Shown: positions 1 through 7,021 of the stretch, piece by piece
How positions within the stretch are numbered: the first letter of the stretch is position 1
How the letters are laid out: each line of letters opens with the position of its first letter
Assembly: GCA_011330645.1 (NCBI GenBank)
Contig: DRQB01000215.1
Location: 1 to 19,852, forward strand
DNA length: 19,852 nucleotides
DNA from: Campylobacterota bacterium
GTDB taxonomy: Bacteria > Campylobacterota > Campylobacteria > Campylobacterales > Sulfurovaceae
Reading direction: 5' to 3'
The notes under the pieces: model-generated
Databases searched by the model: none
Told to the model about the DNA's origin: nothing
Seen by the model: only the letters and a program-made list of their open reading frames with translations
Made by a program: the position numbers and the translations under genes

Positions 1-542
1 CTGTCTTTGATACGGTCTTCTTGTGTCTCTTTGGAGATATTCAAATAAAACTTAAAAAAGAGGATACCATCATCGACCAACATCTCTTCTACACCATTGA
101 CCTGCTTGTAAAAATGATCATGCTGTGCCTGTGTACAAAAGCCAAAAACCTGTTCAATGCCAGCTCTGTTATACCAGCTTCTGTCAAAAAAGACTATCTC
201 TCCAGCGTTGGGTATCTGTTTTAAGTGACGTTGAAAGTACCACTGTCCAAGCTCTTTTGAGTTAGGTTTTGGAAGTGCGACAGAGCGTGCTTCTCTAGGA
301 TTTAGGTAGGCATTGAACTCTTTAATGGTGGAGCTTTTCCCTGCTGTGTCCATCCCTTCAAAAATAACAAGCAGACGCTTATCATTGTCAATGACCCACT
401 TCTGAAGCTTTACCAGCTCATACTGCAGTTTTAAAGACTCATCTTTATAAAAATCATTTTCTATTTTACCTGATTTTCTAAAGACTTTTGAAGGTTTCTC
501 TCTATACTCTGCCAATGCTTTTGTATAAACAATTTTTTGCAT
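1..542 (-). CDS. ppk2: Polyphosphate kinase 2 family protein, C-terminus cut by window edge
   Basis: The minus strand reads from an ATG at 542-540 to the window edge, giving 180 residues without a stop. A P-loop lies at residues 61-70 (FEGMDTAGKS, K69) and a second conserved PPK2 motif, FFDRSWYNRAG, at 118-128. These are the Walker A and Walker B-type motifs of PPK2 enzymes, which transfer phosphate between polyphosphate and nucleotides in the cytoplasm. PPK2 proteins are usually about 230-300 residues, so the C-terminal lid and last third are missing here only because the window ends. The start codon overlaps the stop of the upstream coiled-coil gene by one base (TAATG), which implies translational coupling in a lolA-led operon. 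Nucleotide preference (ADP, GDP or AMP) cannot be told from this part. Confidence 0.9.
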   Translation of the reverse strand, partial: MQKIVYTKALAEYREKPSKVFRKSGKIENDFYKDESLKLQYELVKLQKWVIDNDKRLLVIFEGMDTAGKSSTIKEFNAYLNPREARSVALPKPNSKELGQWYFQRHLKQIPNAGEIVFFDRSWYNRAGIEQVFGFCTQAQHDHFYKQVNGVEEMLVDDGILFFKFYLNISKETQEDRIKD

Positions 543-1087
543 TATGCTTTACCTTGTGTATCTTTTTTTTGTTTCATCGCCTGTGCAAAGCGCTCTTCAT
601 TTTCAAGCTTCATCAACAAGCGTGCATTGGTCGTGCGGTGCTTTGTATTTTCTTCCAGTATTGCTTCAAAACGTTCTTTCAAGTTCTCATGTTCTGCATT
701 TAACGCCAAGCGCATTCCCTCTGTAGCCTCAAATTTTGCTTTGATTTGACTCAACTCTTTTTCATTTTCATTAAATTTATTTTGCAAATCGAGATACGCT
801 TCATTTGCTGTTTTAAGTGTAGCTTTTGTCTCGTCAAATTGTGCGAGTTCCTGCTGACTTTTAGCATCTTTTATTTTGTATTCTTGTAGCTCTTTTTCTA
901 TATTAGTGATATGTTCTGATTTCTCTTTAGTTTCAAATAAAAGGTTTTTAAATCTATCTTTATATACCTTCACACGCATAGCAGAGACTACCACTACCAA
1001 CACAATAGCAAGCAGTACGGCAATAGCAATCCCTCCTATAAGCATCAATGTCGAATCATTCTGTATCGCTGCGAGTGTCTCTTGCAT
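542..1087 (-). CDS. Single-pass membrane protein with long coiled coil
   Basis: This 181-residue protein has one strongly hydrophobic segment at about residues 14-37 (LMLIGGIAIAVLLAIVLVVV). It is followed by some 130 residues rich in Glu, Lys, Gln and Asn with heptad-like Leu/Ile spacing, predicted as a continuous coiled coil. There are no Cys residues and no recognisable catalytic motif. The layout (N-terminal anchor plus cytoplasmic coiled coil) resembles the N-terminal part of RmuC-type proteins, but the RmuC nuclease-like domain is absent. It sits between lolA (1 nt upstream) and ppk2 (1-nt overlap downstream), so it is almost certainly cotranscribed with both. Its function is unknown; an envelope scaffold role is only a guess. 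Confidence 0.75.
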   Translation of the reverse strand: MQETLAAIQNDSTLMLIGGIAIAVLLAIVLVVVVSAMRVKVYKDRFKNLLFETKEKSEHITNIEKELQEYKIKDAKSQQELAQFDETKATLKTANEAYLDLQNKFNENEKELSQIKAKFEATEGMRLALNAEHENLKERFEAILEENTKHRTTNARLLMKLENEERFAQAMKQKKDTQGKA

Positions 1088-1088
1088 C

Positions 1089-1613
1089 TTAGCCTCTTAT
1101 CATGTCATAGTCTTTAGGTACTTTACAAGTCATCACATTCGGACTTAAGTTTCCTTTGCCATATTTTACTTTTTTAAAAACGATTTGCACCTTATTGTCC
1201 AAATCATCAAAATAGGCAATACTCTGTAATCTTTTTTTCTTATCTACTTGTATCGTATAATTTTTATTTTCATACTTTGCTAGATATATGTTTTTACTAT
1301 GTGGTTTTGCTTTTTGAAGTATCTTTGTAAAGTTAAATCCTTTGTTTATAAGGTAATTTGACACTTGTTCCAAATCATGATCCACAACAGTAAGTTCCTG
1401 TCCGTTGGTACATACTTCTTTTTTGGTGGGCTTGGTATATGCCCATTTAAGCAATGTTTTGTTTGAAAAACGCACATTGCCACTGTAGTGAATTACCTTA
1501 TTTTTAGGATTGGTTATTTTTTGTGTAAAATCTGCTTGAAAATTTTCTGGAAGTATAATAGCTGCAGCCTGTGCATAAAATCCAAAAGTTATAATAAATA
1601 GTAATGTTCGCAT
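1089..1613 (-). CDS. lolA: Outer-membrane lipoprotein carrier protein LolA
   Basis: This 174-residue protein starts with a signal peptide, about MRTLLFIITFGFYAQAAA, with cleavage near residues 16-19. The mature part has the LolA fold signature: an early F-x-A-x-F-x-Q segment (ENFQADFTQKI, 23-33), the sequence NKTLLKWAY for the loading strand, and a late block resembling IVFKKVKYGKG. LolA accepts lipoproteins from the inner-membrane Lol ABC exporter and carries them across the periplasm. Two cysteines (C68 and C163) might form a disulfide. The start at 1613 has a good ribosome site (AAAGGA, 6 nt upstream). It is first in the leftward operon with the coiled-coil and ppk2 genes. It lies back to back with secA and the LolC/E-type permease, a neighbourhood I recall from other Campylobacterota. 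Confidence 0.88.
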   Translation of the reverse strand: MRTLLFIITFGFYAQAAAIILPENFQADFTQKITNPKNKVIHYSGNVRFSNKTLLKWAYTKPTKKEVCTNGQELTVVDHDLEQVSNYLINKGFNFTKILQKAKPHSKNIYLAKYENKNYTIQVDKKKRLQSIAYFDDLDNKVQIVFKKVKYGKGNLSPNVMTCKVPKDYDMIRG

Positions 1614-1621
1614 TCTTTTCC

Positions 1622-1678
1622 TTTAAGTCATAAAAATATACCAAAAACTCACTTGGTATGGGGTTAGTATGACTTAAA
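1622..1678 (-). promoter_or_regulatory. Nested perfect inverted repeats in the lolA leader
   Basis: An outer 11-bp pair TTTAAGTCATA (1622-1632) / TATGACTTAAA (1668-1678) encloses an inner 7-bp pair ATACCAA (1638-1644) / TTGGTAT (1653-1659). Both pairs are perfect. On the lolA strand the outer arm ends directly at the ribosome site (AAAGGA), so the structure could be an RNA hairpin gating lolA translation or a double operator. A TTGACA hexamer on the same strand (1703-1698) could place a lolA start site near or inside the repeat, but no good -10 box accompanies it. The repeats are visible in the sequence; the function is inferred. Confidence 0.6.
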
Positions 1679-1761
1679 ATTGTGGAATGTTGGTGTATGT
1701 CAAAACAGAGTTCTTATCCCTAACGAAATATTAATCACTATTTAGATAAAATAATCACCAT

Positions 1762-1767
1762 TATAAT
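1762..1767 (+). promoter_or_regulatory. TATAAT box upstream of secA
   Basis: A perfect TATAAT lies at 1762-1767, with an AGG ribosome site at 1771-1773 and the secA ATG at 1784. No good -35 hexamer is seen 16-18 nt upstream, which is common in Campylobacterota, where the -10 dominates. Used as the -10, it would give a leader of only about 10 nt and cut into the ribosome site, so a further upstream start (AT-rich stretch 1741-1755) may be the real one. Confidence 0.35.
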
Positions 1768-1783
1768 ACTAGGTTAAATTCAT

Positions 1784-4423
1784 ATGATAAAAAGTATCCT
1801 CAAAGTTTTTGGCACACAAAATGACAAAATCGTTAAAAGCTATCTCAAAAAAGTCCAACCCATCAATGCGCTTGAAAGTAAATATGAAGCCATGGATGAT
1901 GATGCTCTCAAAGCGGCATTTGAAACACTCAAATCTGCTGTAAGAGAAGGAGAGAAGTCTATAGATGATGTACTCTATGACTCTTTTGCTATCACCAGAG
2001 AAGCGGCAAAACGTACACTGGGTATGAGACACTATGATGTACAGATGGTTGGGGGTATGGTACTTAACGATGGAAACATCGCAGAGATGAAAACAGGGGA
2101 AGGTAAAACCCTTGTAGCAACCCTTGCAGTTGTACTTAACGCTATGAATGGCAAAGGTGTACACGTTGTTACCGTGAATGACTATCTTGCTAGCAGAGAC
2201 AGTGAAGAGATGCGTCCACTTTATGAGTTTTTAGGCTATACAGTAGGGGCTATCACTGCTGATGTCGATGATGATATGAATCGAAAAGCACAATATGATG
2301 CTGACATCACGTATGGAACCAATAACGAATATGGTTTTGATTATCTCCGTGACAACATGAAAGTACGTGCAGAAGAGAAAGTACAAAGAGCCCATCATTA
2401 TGCCATTGTGGATGAAGTGGATTCTATTCTTATCGATGAAGCGCGAACACCATTGATTATCTCTGGTCCGACACAACGTGACCATAATCACTATGCAAAA
2501 GCAGACGCTATTGCTAAACAAATGATACGTGGTGAAAAAGTAGAAACCAAAGCAGGTGAGCCAGAGCAAACCACCGGTGACTTTACGGTTGATGAGAAAA
2601 ACAGAACCATCATTATGACAGAAGATGGACTACAAAAAGCCCAAGACCTTTTTGAAGTTGAAAACCTCTATTCTCTGGAAAATGCAGTACTTTCACACCA
2701 CTTGGACCAAGCACTTAAAGCACATTATATTTTTGAAAAAGATGTTGATTATGTGGTACAGAACAATGAAATCATCATCGTAGATGAATTTACAGGAAGA
2801 CTAAGTGAGGGGCGTAGATACTCAGAAGGATTACACCAAGCCTTAGAAGCCAAAGAAGGGGTAGAAATACAAGAAGAGTCTCAAACTCTTGCTGAGATTA
2901 CCTACCAGAACTACTTTAGACTCTATGAAAAACTTGCAGGTATGACAGGTACTGCACAAACTGAGGCTACTGAGTTTTCACAAATTTATAACTTGGATGT
3001 TATTTCCATCCCTACCAACCTACCTATTGCCAGAGATGATAAAAACGACCTTATCTACAATACAGAACGTGAAAAAATGGATGCTGTGGTAAAACGTGTC
3101 AAAGAACTTCATGCAAAAGGACAACCTGTACTTATAGGTACTGCGTCCATCGAAAAATCTGAAATGATTGATGAAAGACTTAAAAAAGAAAAAATTCCTC
3201 ACAATATGCTCAATGCAAAAAACCATGCCCAAGAAGCTGAAATCATCATGAATGCTGGACAAAAAGGTGCTGTTACTGTGGCTACAAACATGGCAGGACG
3301 TGGGGTAGACATTAAGATAGATGATGAAGTAAGAGCACTAGGTGGGCTTATGATACTAGGAACAGAAAGACACGAAAGTAGACGTATAGACAACCAACTT
3401 CGTGGGCGTTCCGGTCGTCAAGGTGACCCAGGAGAAAGTCAATTTTTCTTAAGTCTTGATGATAACCTACTTCGTATCTTTGGTGGAGATAAAATTAGAA
3501 ATATCATGAACCGTCTTGGTGTTGAAGATGGTGAATATATCGACTCTAAAATCGTGACACGTTCGGTTGAAAAAGCACAGAAAAAAGTGGAGAACCAACA
3601 CTATGAGTCACGTAAACATATCTTAGAATATGATGATGTAGCAAACCATCAACGTAAAGCTATCTATGCCTTTAGAAACCAACTGCTTGACCCTGAATTT
3701 GACATTGATGCAAAAATCAAAGAAAACCGCGAAGAGTACATCGCGCATCTCCTAGCTGAAGCAGAGATGTATGAAGGGATGCCAACAGAAGACTATGATG
3801 TGGACAAACTCGCAGCACTCATCCAAGAAGAATTGCATATAGAAGTGAATCCAGCAGAGTTCAAAGACAAAGAAGTGGAAGAGATGACTACCATGATACG
3901 TGATATGATGGAAAATCTCTATGAAGCAAAAATGTCTCAACTAGACCCTGAACAACGTCAAGAAATAGAACGTATTTTGTATCTTCAGGTACTTGACCCA
4001 CAGTGGAGAGACCATCTTTATGAAATGGATGTTCTCAAAACGGGTATAGGGCTAAGAGGCTATAATCAAAAAGACCCACTTACAGAGTATAAACAAGACT
4101 CATATAAACTCTTTACTGACCTTGTCACACGTATCAAACTAGAAGCAGTCAAAGTACTGCATCTTGTACAATTTGACTTTAGTTCCCAAGAGGAAGAAGA
4201 AGCAGCCATAGAGCAGATTAAAGAAGATTTAGAAAGTGATATTTCTGAAATCTCTCTCAATCAATCGTATGAAGAAGGTGTGGCTGCAGAAGATTCCAGT
4301 AAACTTAAACCTATTACAGCAGAGAAAAAACCAAAAAGAAATGAGCCATGTCCTTGTGGTTCTGGTAAAAAATATAAAAACTGTTGTGGACAAAGTGGTC
4401 CTAAAAAAGGACTGTTGGCATAA
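1784..4423 (+). CDS. secA: Preprotein translocase ATPase SecA
   Basis: This 879-residue protein is a full-length SecA, the cytoplasmic motor that pushes unfolded preproteins through SecYEG. Visible landmarks are the Walker A motif MKTGEGKT (102-109), the helicase motif VDEVDS (D210, E211), the TGTNNEYGFDYLRDN block, and the second-domain sequence GRSGRQGDPGESQFFLS. The C-terminal zinc/SecB-binding motif has Cys at 856, 858, 867 and 868 (PCPCGSGKKYKNCC). The length matches the family. The ATG at 1784 has an AGG 10 nt upstream. Its stop overlaps the start of the downstream permease gene by one base (TAATG). Confidence is very high; antisense frames inside it are shadows. Confidence 0.98.
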   Translation: MIKSILKVFGTQNDKIVKSYLKKVQPINALESKYEAMDDDALKAAFETLKSAVREGEKSIDDVLYDSFAITREAAKRTLGMRHYDVQMVGGMVLNDGNIAEMKTGEGKTLVATLAVVLNAMNGKGVHVVTVNDYLASRDSEEMRPLYEFLGYTVGAITADVDDDMNRKAQYDADITYGTNNEYGFDYLRDNMKVRAEEKVQRAHHYAIVDEVDSILIDEARTPLIISGPTQRDHNHYAKADAIAKQMIRGEKVETKAGEPEQTTGDFTVDEKNRTIIMTEDGLQKAQDLFEVENLYSLENAVLSHHLDQALKAHYIFEKDVDYVVQNNEIIIVDEFTGRLSEGRRYSEGLHQALEAKEGVEIQEESQTLAEITYQNYFRLYEKLAGMTGTAQTEATEFSQIYNLDVISIPTNLPIARDDKNDLIYNTEREKMDAVVKRVKELHAKGQPVLIGTASIEKSEMIDERLKKEKIPHNMLNAKNHAQEAEIIMNAGQKGAVTVATNMAGRGVDIKIDDEVRALGGLMILGTERHESRRIDNQLRGRSGRQGDPGESQFFLSLDDNLLRIFGGDKIRNIMNRLGVEDGEYIDSKIVTRSVEKAQKKVENQHYESRKHILEYDDVANHQRKAIYAFRNQLLDPEFDIDAKIKENREEYIAHLLAEAEMYEGMPTEDYDVDKLAALIQEELHIEVNPAEFKDKEVEEMTTMIRDMMENLYEAKMSQLDPEQRQEIERILYLQVLDPQWRDHLYEMDVLKTGIGLRGYNQKDPLTEYKQDSYKLFTDLVTRIKLEAVKVLHLVQFDFSSQEEEEAAIEQIKEDLESDISEISLNQSYEEGVAAEDSSKLKPITAEKKPKRNEPCPCGSGKKYKNCCGQSGPKKGLLA

Positions 4424-5643
4424 TGGGCAAAACCATTACTTCGCCTAATAAGCAATTTATCAGGCGTATTATCAAGCACTATCTAAAATATGATAAAGAA
4501 AACCCTTTTATCTTTATCTCGGCGATGCTTGCTTTTTTAGGTATTGCTACAGGAGTTATGGTACTTATGCTTGCCATGGGTATCATGAACGGGACACAAG
4601 AAGAGTTTACGAAAAAACTCTTTGTGATGAATTATCCACTTACCATCCTTCCTATAGAAGAAAATGCCGTCAATGACACACTCATTGAAAAACTCAAGCA
4701 AAAGTTCCCCCATCTTCAATTTTCCCCTTACTATACGACACAAGTCATATCTAAAAATGATGGTGCGGTACAGGGTTCTTTACTCTATGGAGTGGATTTT
4801 GAAAAAGAATCACGTATCAATAACATTTTTCAAAAAGCCAAAGGCAATTCAAAAAGTAAATTTCGAATTGTCATAGGGGAAGGTCTTTCCTTTGAAATGA
4901 ATGCACCCAAAGGCGACAAGGTAACACTCTACTTCTCCGAACAGCAAGCTGTAGGATTTGGAACCATGCCCTTACAAAAACGTTTTCTGGTTGATGGTGT
5001 CTTTAAATCTGGACTTAAAGCTTATGACAAAGCCATTATGTATACAAGTCTCGAAGCCTTTGAAAAGCTACTCAAACGTAAAGAAGGTATGTATGATGGT
5101 CTTCACATCTATACGAAAAAACCTCTTGATGAAATAGATGCTATCAAAGCCCTACTGCCAGAAAATGTCGTGATAGAAGGTTGGTGGCAGCAAAATGGAA
5201 ACTTCTTTTCTGCGATGCAAATGGAAAAGAAGGCACTCTTTTTGGTTTTATTGCTTATCATTCTAGTGGCCTCTTTAAATATTATTTCATCCCTACTTAT
5301 GACAGTTATGAGCCGGAGGAGTGAAATTGCGCTCATGCGTACGCTAGGGGCCACAAAAAGAGAAATAAAAGCGATATTCTTTCAATTGGGTGTGATAATT
5401 GGTTCTGCAGGTATTCTTGCAGGTACACTATTGGGAGCTTTTGGTATATGGGTACTGACAACTTTTGATATCATTTCCATGCCTGCAGATGTGTATGGAA
5501 CATCAAGACTGCCTGTAGATTTGACCCTAAGTGATTTTTCTTTGATTATTATTGGTACAAGTATTATTATCTTGCTGTCTGCACTTTATCCTGCAAAAAA
5601 AGCTTCGCAGACTGACCCATTAACAGTTTTAAGAAATGAATAA
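4423..5643 (+). CDS. lolC: LolC/LolE-type lipoprotein-releasing ABC permease
   Basis: This 406-residue inner-membrane protein has four predicted membrane segments: one near residues 29-52, then three in the last third (about 271-294, 316-345 and 370-388). The large domain between TM1 and TM2 would be periplasmic. This is the MacB/FtsX/LolCE topology. The signature after TM2, SRRSEIALMRTLGATKREI, is the coupling region that contacts the ATPase, and the C-terminal block YPAKKASQTDPLTVLR is also typical. The product should extract lipoproteins from the inner membrane for LolA, which is encoded just across the divergent promoter. No lolD ATPase or second permease gene is present in the window, so it may act as a homodimer with a LolD encoded elsewhere. 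Translation is coupled to secA by a 1-nt overlap. Assignment to LolC versus LolE is not resolved. Confidence 0.87.
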   Translation: MGKTITSPNKQFIRRIIKHYLKYDKENPFIFISAMLAFLGIATGVMVLMLAMGIMNGTQEEFTKKLFVMNYPLTILPIEENAVNDTLIEKLKQKFPHLQFSPYYTTQVISKNDGAVQGSLLYGVDFEKESRINNIFQKAKGNSKSKFRIVIGEGLSFEMNAPKGDKVTLYFSEQQAVGFGTMPLQKRFLVDGVFKSGLKAYDKAIMYTSLEAFEKLLKRKEGMYDGLHIYTKKPLDEIDAIKALLPENVVIEGWWQQNGNFFSAMQMEKKALFLVLLLIILVASLNIISSLLMTVMSRRSEIALMRTLGATKREIKAIFFQLGVIIGSAGILAGTLLGAFGIWVLTTFDIISMPADVYGTSRLPVDLTLSDFSLIIIGTSIIILLSALYPAKKASQTDPLTVLRNE

Positions 5644-5663
5644 ATATCATAATTTTTAATATT

Positions 5664-5685
5664 ATGACATTTTTATGACATTTTT
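5664..5685 (+). repeat. Tandem 11-bp direct repeat ATGACATTTTT x2
   Basis: Two perfect abutting copies of ATGACATTTTT lie at 5664-5674 and 5675-5685, just upstream of a -10-like TATACT (5690-5695) and the CZB gene. One helical turn between copies suggests a site for a dimeric regulator binding direct repeats. The first copy overlaps the right arm of a 7-bp inverted repeat (TCATAAT 5647-5653 / ATTATGA 5661-5667) that could be a weak terminator for the permease gene. Confidence 0.55.
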
Positions 5686-5689
5686 CAGT

Positions 5690-5695
5690 TATACT
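5690..5695 (+). promoter_or_regulatory. Putative -10 box for the CZB-domain gene
   Basis: TATACT at 5690-5695 lies 32 nt before the ATG, with T-rich sequence upstream as in Campylobacterota promoters. The gene has its own good ribosome site (AAGGA at 5717-5721). No -35 consensus is seen. Confidence 0.4.
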
Positions 5696-5727
5696 CCATT
5701 TCGTATATTTAGAAACAAGGAAAAAGA

Positions 5728-6195
5728 ATGACAAAAGCAGAAATACTCCAAGAGATTACAAAAGCTAAAATCGCCCATAAACGCTGGGTCAAACGTGCTG
5801 ACCATCTCATCTCAGGGTTACCTGTAGATCAAGAATTTATTCCTCTAGATGCAACGATTTGTGGATTTGGTAAATGGCTTTATAGTCAAGGTTCAGAATT
5901 ACGTGTAATAGATGCAACACGTTATATTATTGATGAGATAGAACATCACCATGATGAACTTCATGCTATTTATGGGGAGATTTATAAACTCTACTTTATC
6001 CTACCCCAAAACAGAAGTTTATTAAATAAAGTATTCACATTCAATAGTAAAAAAGTATCTAAAAAAGAACGCGAGCAGGCAAAGTTATATTTCAAACAAC
6101 TTGTGTACGCCTCTGATGAACTTTTAAATTTACTTGATAAACTCGAAGCAGCGAGTGCACACATTACCTACGAACAACTTATAACAAGTAACTAA
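5728..6195 (+). CDS. Stand-alone CZB (chemoreceptor zinc-binding) domain protein
   Basis: This 155-residue protein has no signal peptide or membrane segment, so it is cytoplasmic. The N-terminal half matches the CZB pattern: an AHKRW helix (H17, W20), the central CGFGKWL block (C45, W50), and a HHHDELH stretch (H73-H79) supplying an HxxxH pair. CZB domains bind zinc through three His and one Cys and occur as sensory tails on chemoreceptors such as TlpD and on diguanylate cyclases. Here there is no signalling output domain. The C-terminal half (about 90-155) is helical and Lys/Leu-rich without recognised motifs. It is monocistronic with its own promoter and converges with the next gene. The zinc-binding call is good; the cellular role is unknown, possibly a soluble partner of chemotaxis or c-di-GMP proteins. 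Confidence 0.78.
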   Translation: MTKAEILQEITKAKIAHKRWVKRADHLISGLPVDQEFIPLDATICGFGKWLYSQGSELRVIDATRYIIDEIEHHHDELHAIYGEIYKLYFILPQNRSLLNKVFTFNSKKVSKKEREQAKLYFKQLVYASDELLNLLDKLEAASAHITYEQLITSN

Positions 6196-6216
6196 GCTAA
6201 TAGCTAGTCACTTTAT

Positions 6217-6984
6217 TTAATTAAAAATATCCAAAACATCATTCCCTTTATCAAAAGCATCAAAGATGGAAGGTTCTCTTTCATCTTTATCATCAAATAT
6301 ATTGAAAGGTGAATCGTCAAACATTTCAAACATACCGTTGTATATTTTAGAACTTTTATACATCACACCGGACATAAACTCTGTTGATTCTCCTGTATTT
6401 TTAAACCCTCTGTAAAATGTAGTTCCCGTGTCTTTGACATCCCCCAAAACAGTGTCACCCAAAATGGTTGAACCAAAAACTTTTTTCTCTTTTTTCTTAT
6501 TGAGTCCAAACACAGAGGGCAAACCATAACTTTCCCCTTTTTCTAGTGAAATCATGTCTGCCATATCACCCATGATACCCCCATCAAAAAAAGAATTATC
6601 CTGCTTCACTTTTTCTAGTCCAGTCACTTCTTTCATTGCCGTCACTGCATTCCCTATGATTGAACTACTTTTTTTAGGTTTATCATCCTTTATACCTATG
6701 GTGCTTTTGACGCCACTCACAACATCATCAATCATAGAACTTTCTTCTACTGTCTCTTTTTTTACCCCAACTCCTTTTTTTACACTGTCTACCACAGTAT
6801 CTAAAAAAGACTCTTTCTCCTGTTGCCCTCCAGAAGTGACACTTAATGTACCTACTGTCTTTACTTCAGGAATACTTTCTTCTTCATCTGATAAAGTTGA
6901 TTTTACAACATTTGCAACACTATCCATAAAATCTGCATAGAGTCCTGTACCCAAAATACATGCCATTAAAATTATTTTCACCAT
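6217..6984 (-). CDS. Secreted protein of unknown function with degenerate ~24-residue repeats
   Basis: I do not recognise a family. I chose the ATG at 6984-6982 because it follows AAAGG by 8 nt and begins directly with a signal peptide (MVKIILMACILGTGLYA, cleavage before D18). A GTG at 7014 would extend it by ten charged residues in front of the signal. The 255-residue product then shows four or five degenerate units (about 18-36, 59-82, 83-107, 108-130, 131-150) built as a hydrophobic pair, Asp/Gly, VV-x-x-VK, then a Lys/Glu-rich and Ser-rich linker. The last 40 residues are acidic and rich in Phe and Asp (repeated FDD/IFD). It has no Cys outside the signal. It follows the AsmA-like gene by 37 nt and may share its transcript, so an envelope role is plausible but unproven. 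Confidence 0.65.
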   Translation of the reverse strand: MVKIILMACILGTGLYADFMDSVANVVKSTLSDEEESIPEVKTVGTLSVTSGGQQEKESFLDTVVDSVKKGVGVKKETVEESSMIDDVVSGVKSTIGIKDDKPKKSSSIIGNAVTAMKEVTGLEKVKQDNSFFDGGIMGDMADMISLEKGESYGLPSVFGLNKKKEKKVFGSTILGDTVLGDVKDTGTTFYRGFKNTGESTEFMSGVMYKSSKIYNGMFEMFDDSPFNIFDDKDEREPSIFDAFDKGNDVLDIFN

Positions 6985-7021
6985 ATCATTTACCTTTATT
7001 TTCTCATTATACACTAGATTG

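Noticed and set aside
488..749. Overlapping plus-strand frames opposite ppk2 and the coiled-coil gene
   Set aside because: Three overlapping frames with biased composition and no start signals; the minus-strand genes account for the region.
1769..2164. 131-residue antisense frame opposite secA, and similar antisense frames elsewhere
   Set aside because: They lie fully opposite strongly conserved genes, have Cys/Phe/His-rich compositions typical of shadow frames, and lack ribosome sites.
6195..6205. AGCTA-A-TAGCT palindrome as a terminator between the convergent genes
   Set aside because: With a 1-nt centre it cannot form a stable RNA hairpin and no T-run follows it directly.
6985..7014. Ten-residue N-terminal extension of the repeat protein from a GTG start
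   Set aside because: The GTG has no clear ribosome site and would put charged residues before a well-formed signal peptide; the ATG at 6984 has AAAGG 8 nt upstream.
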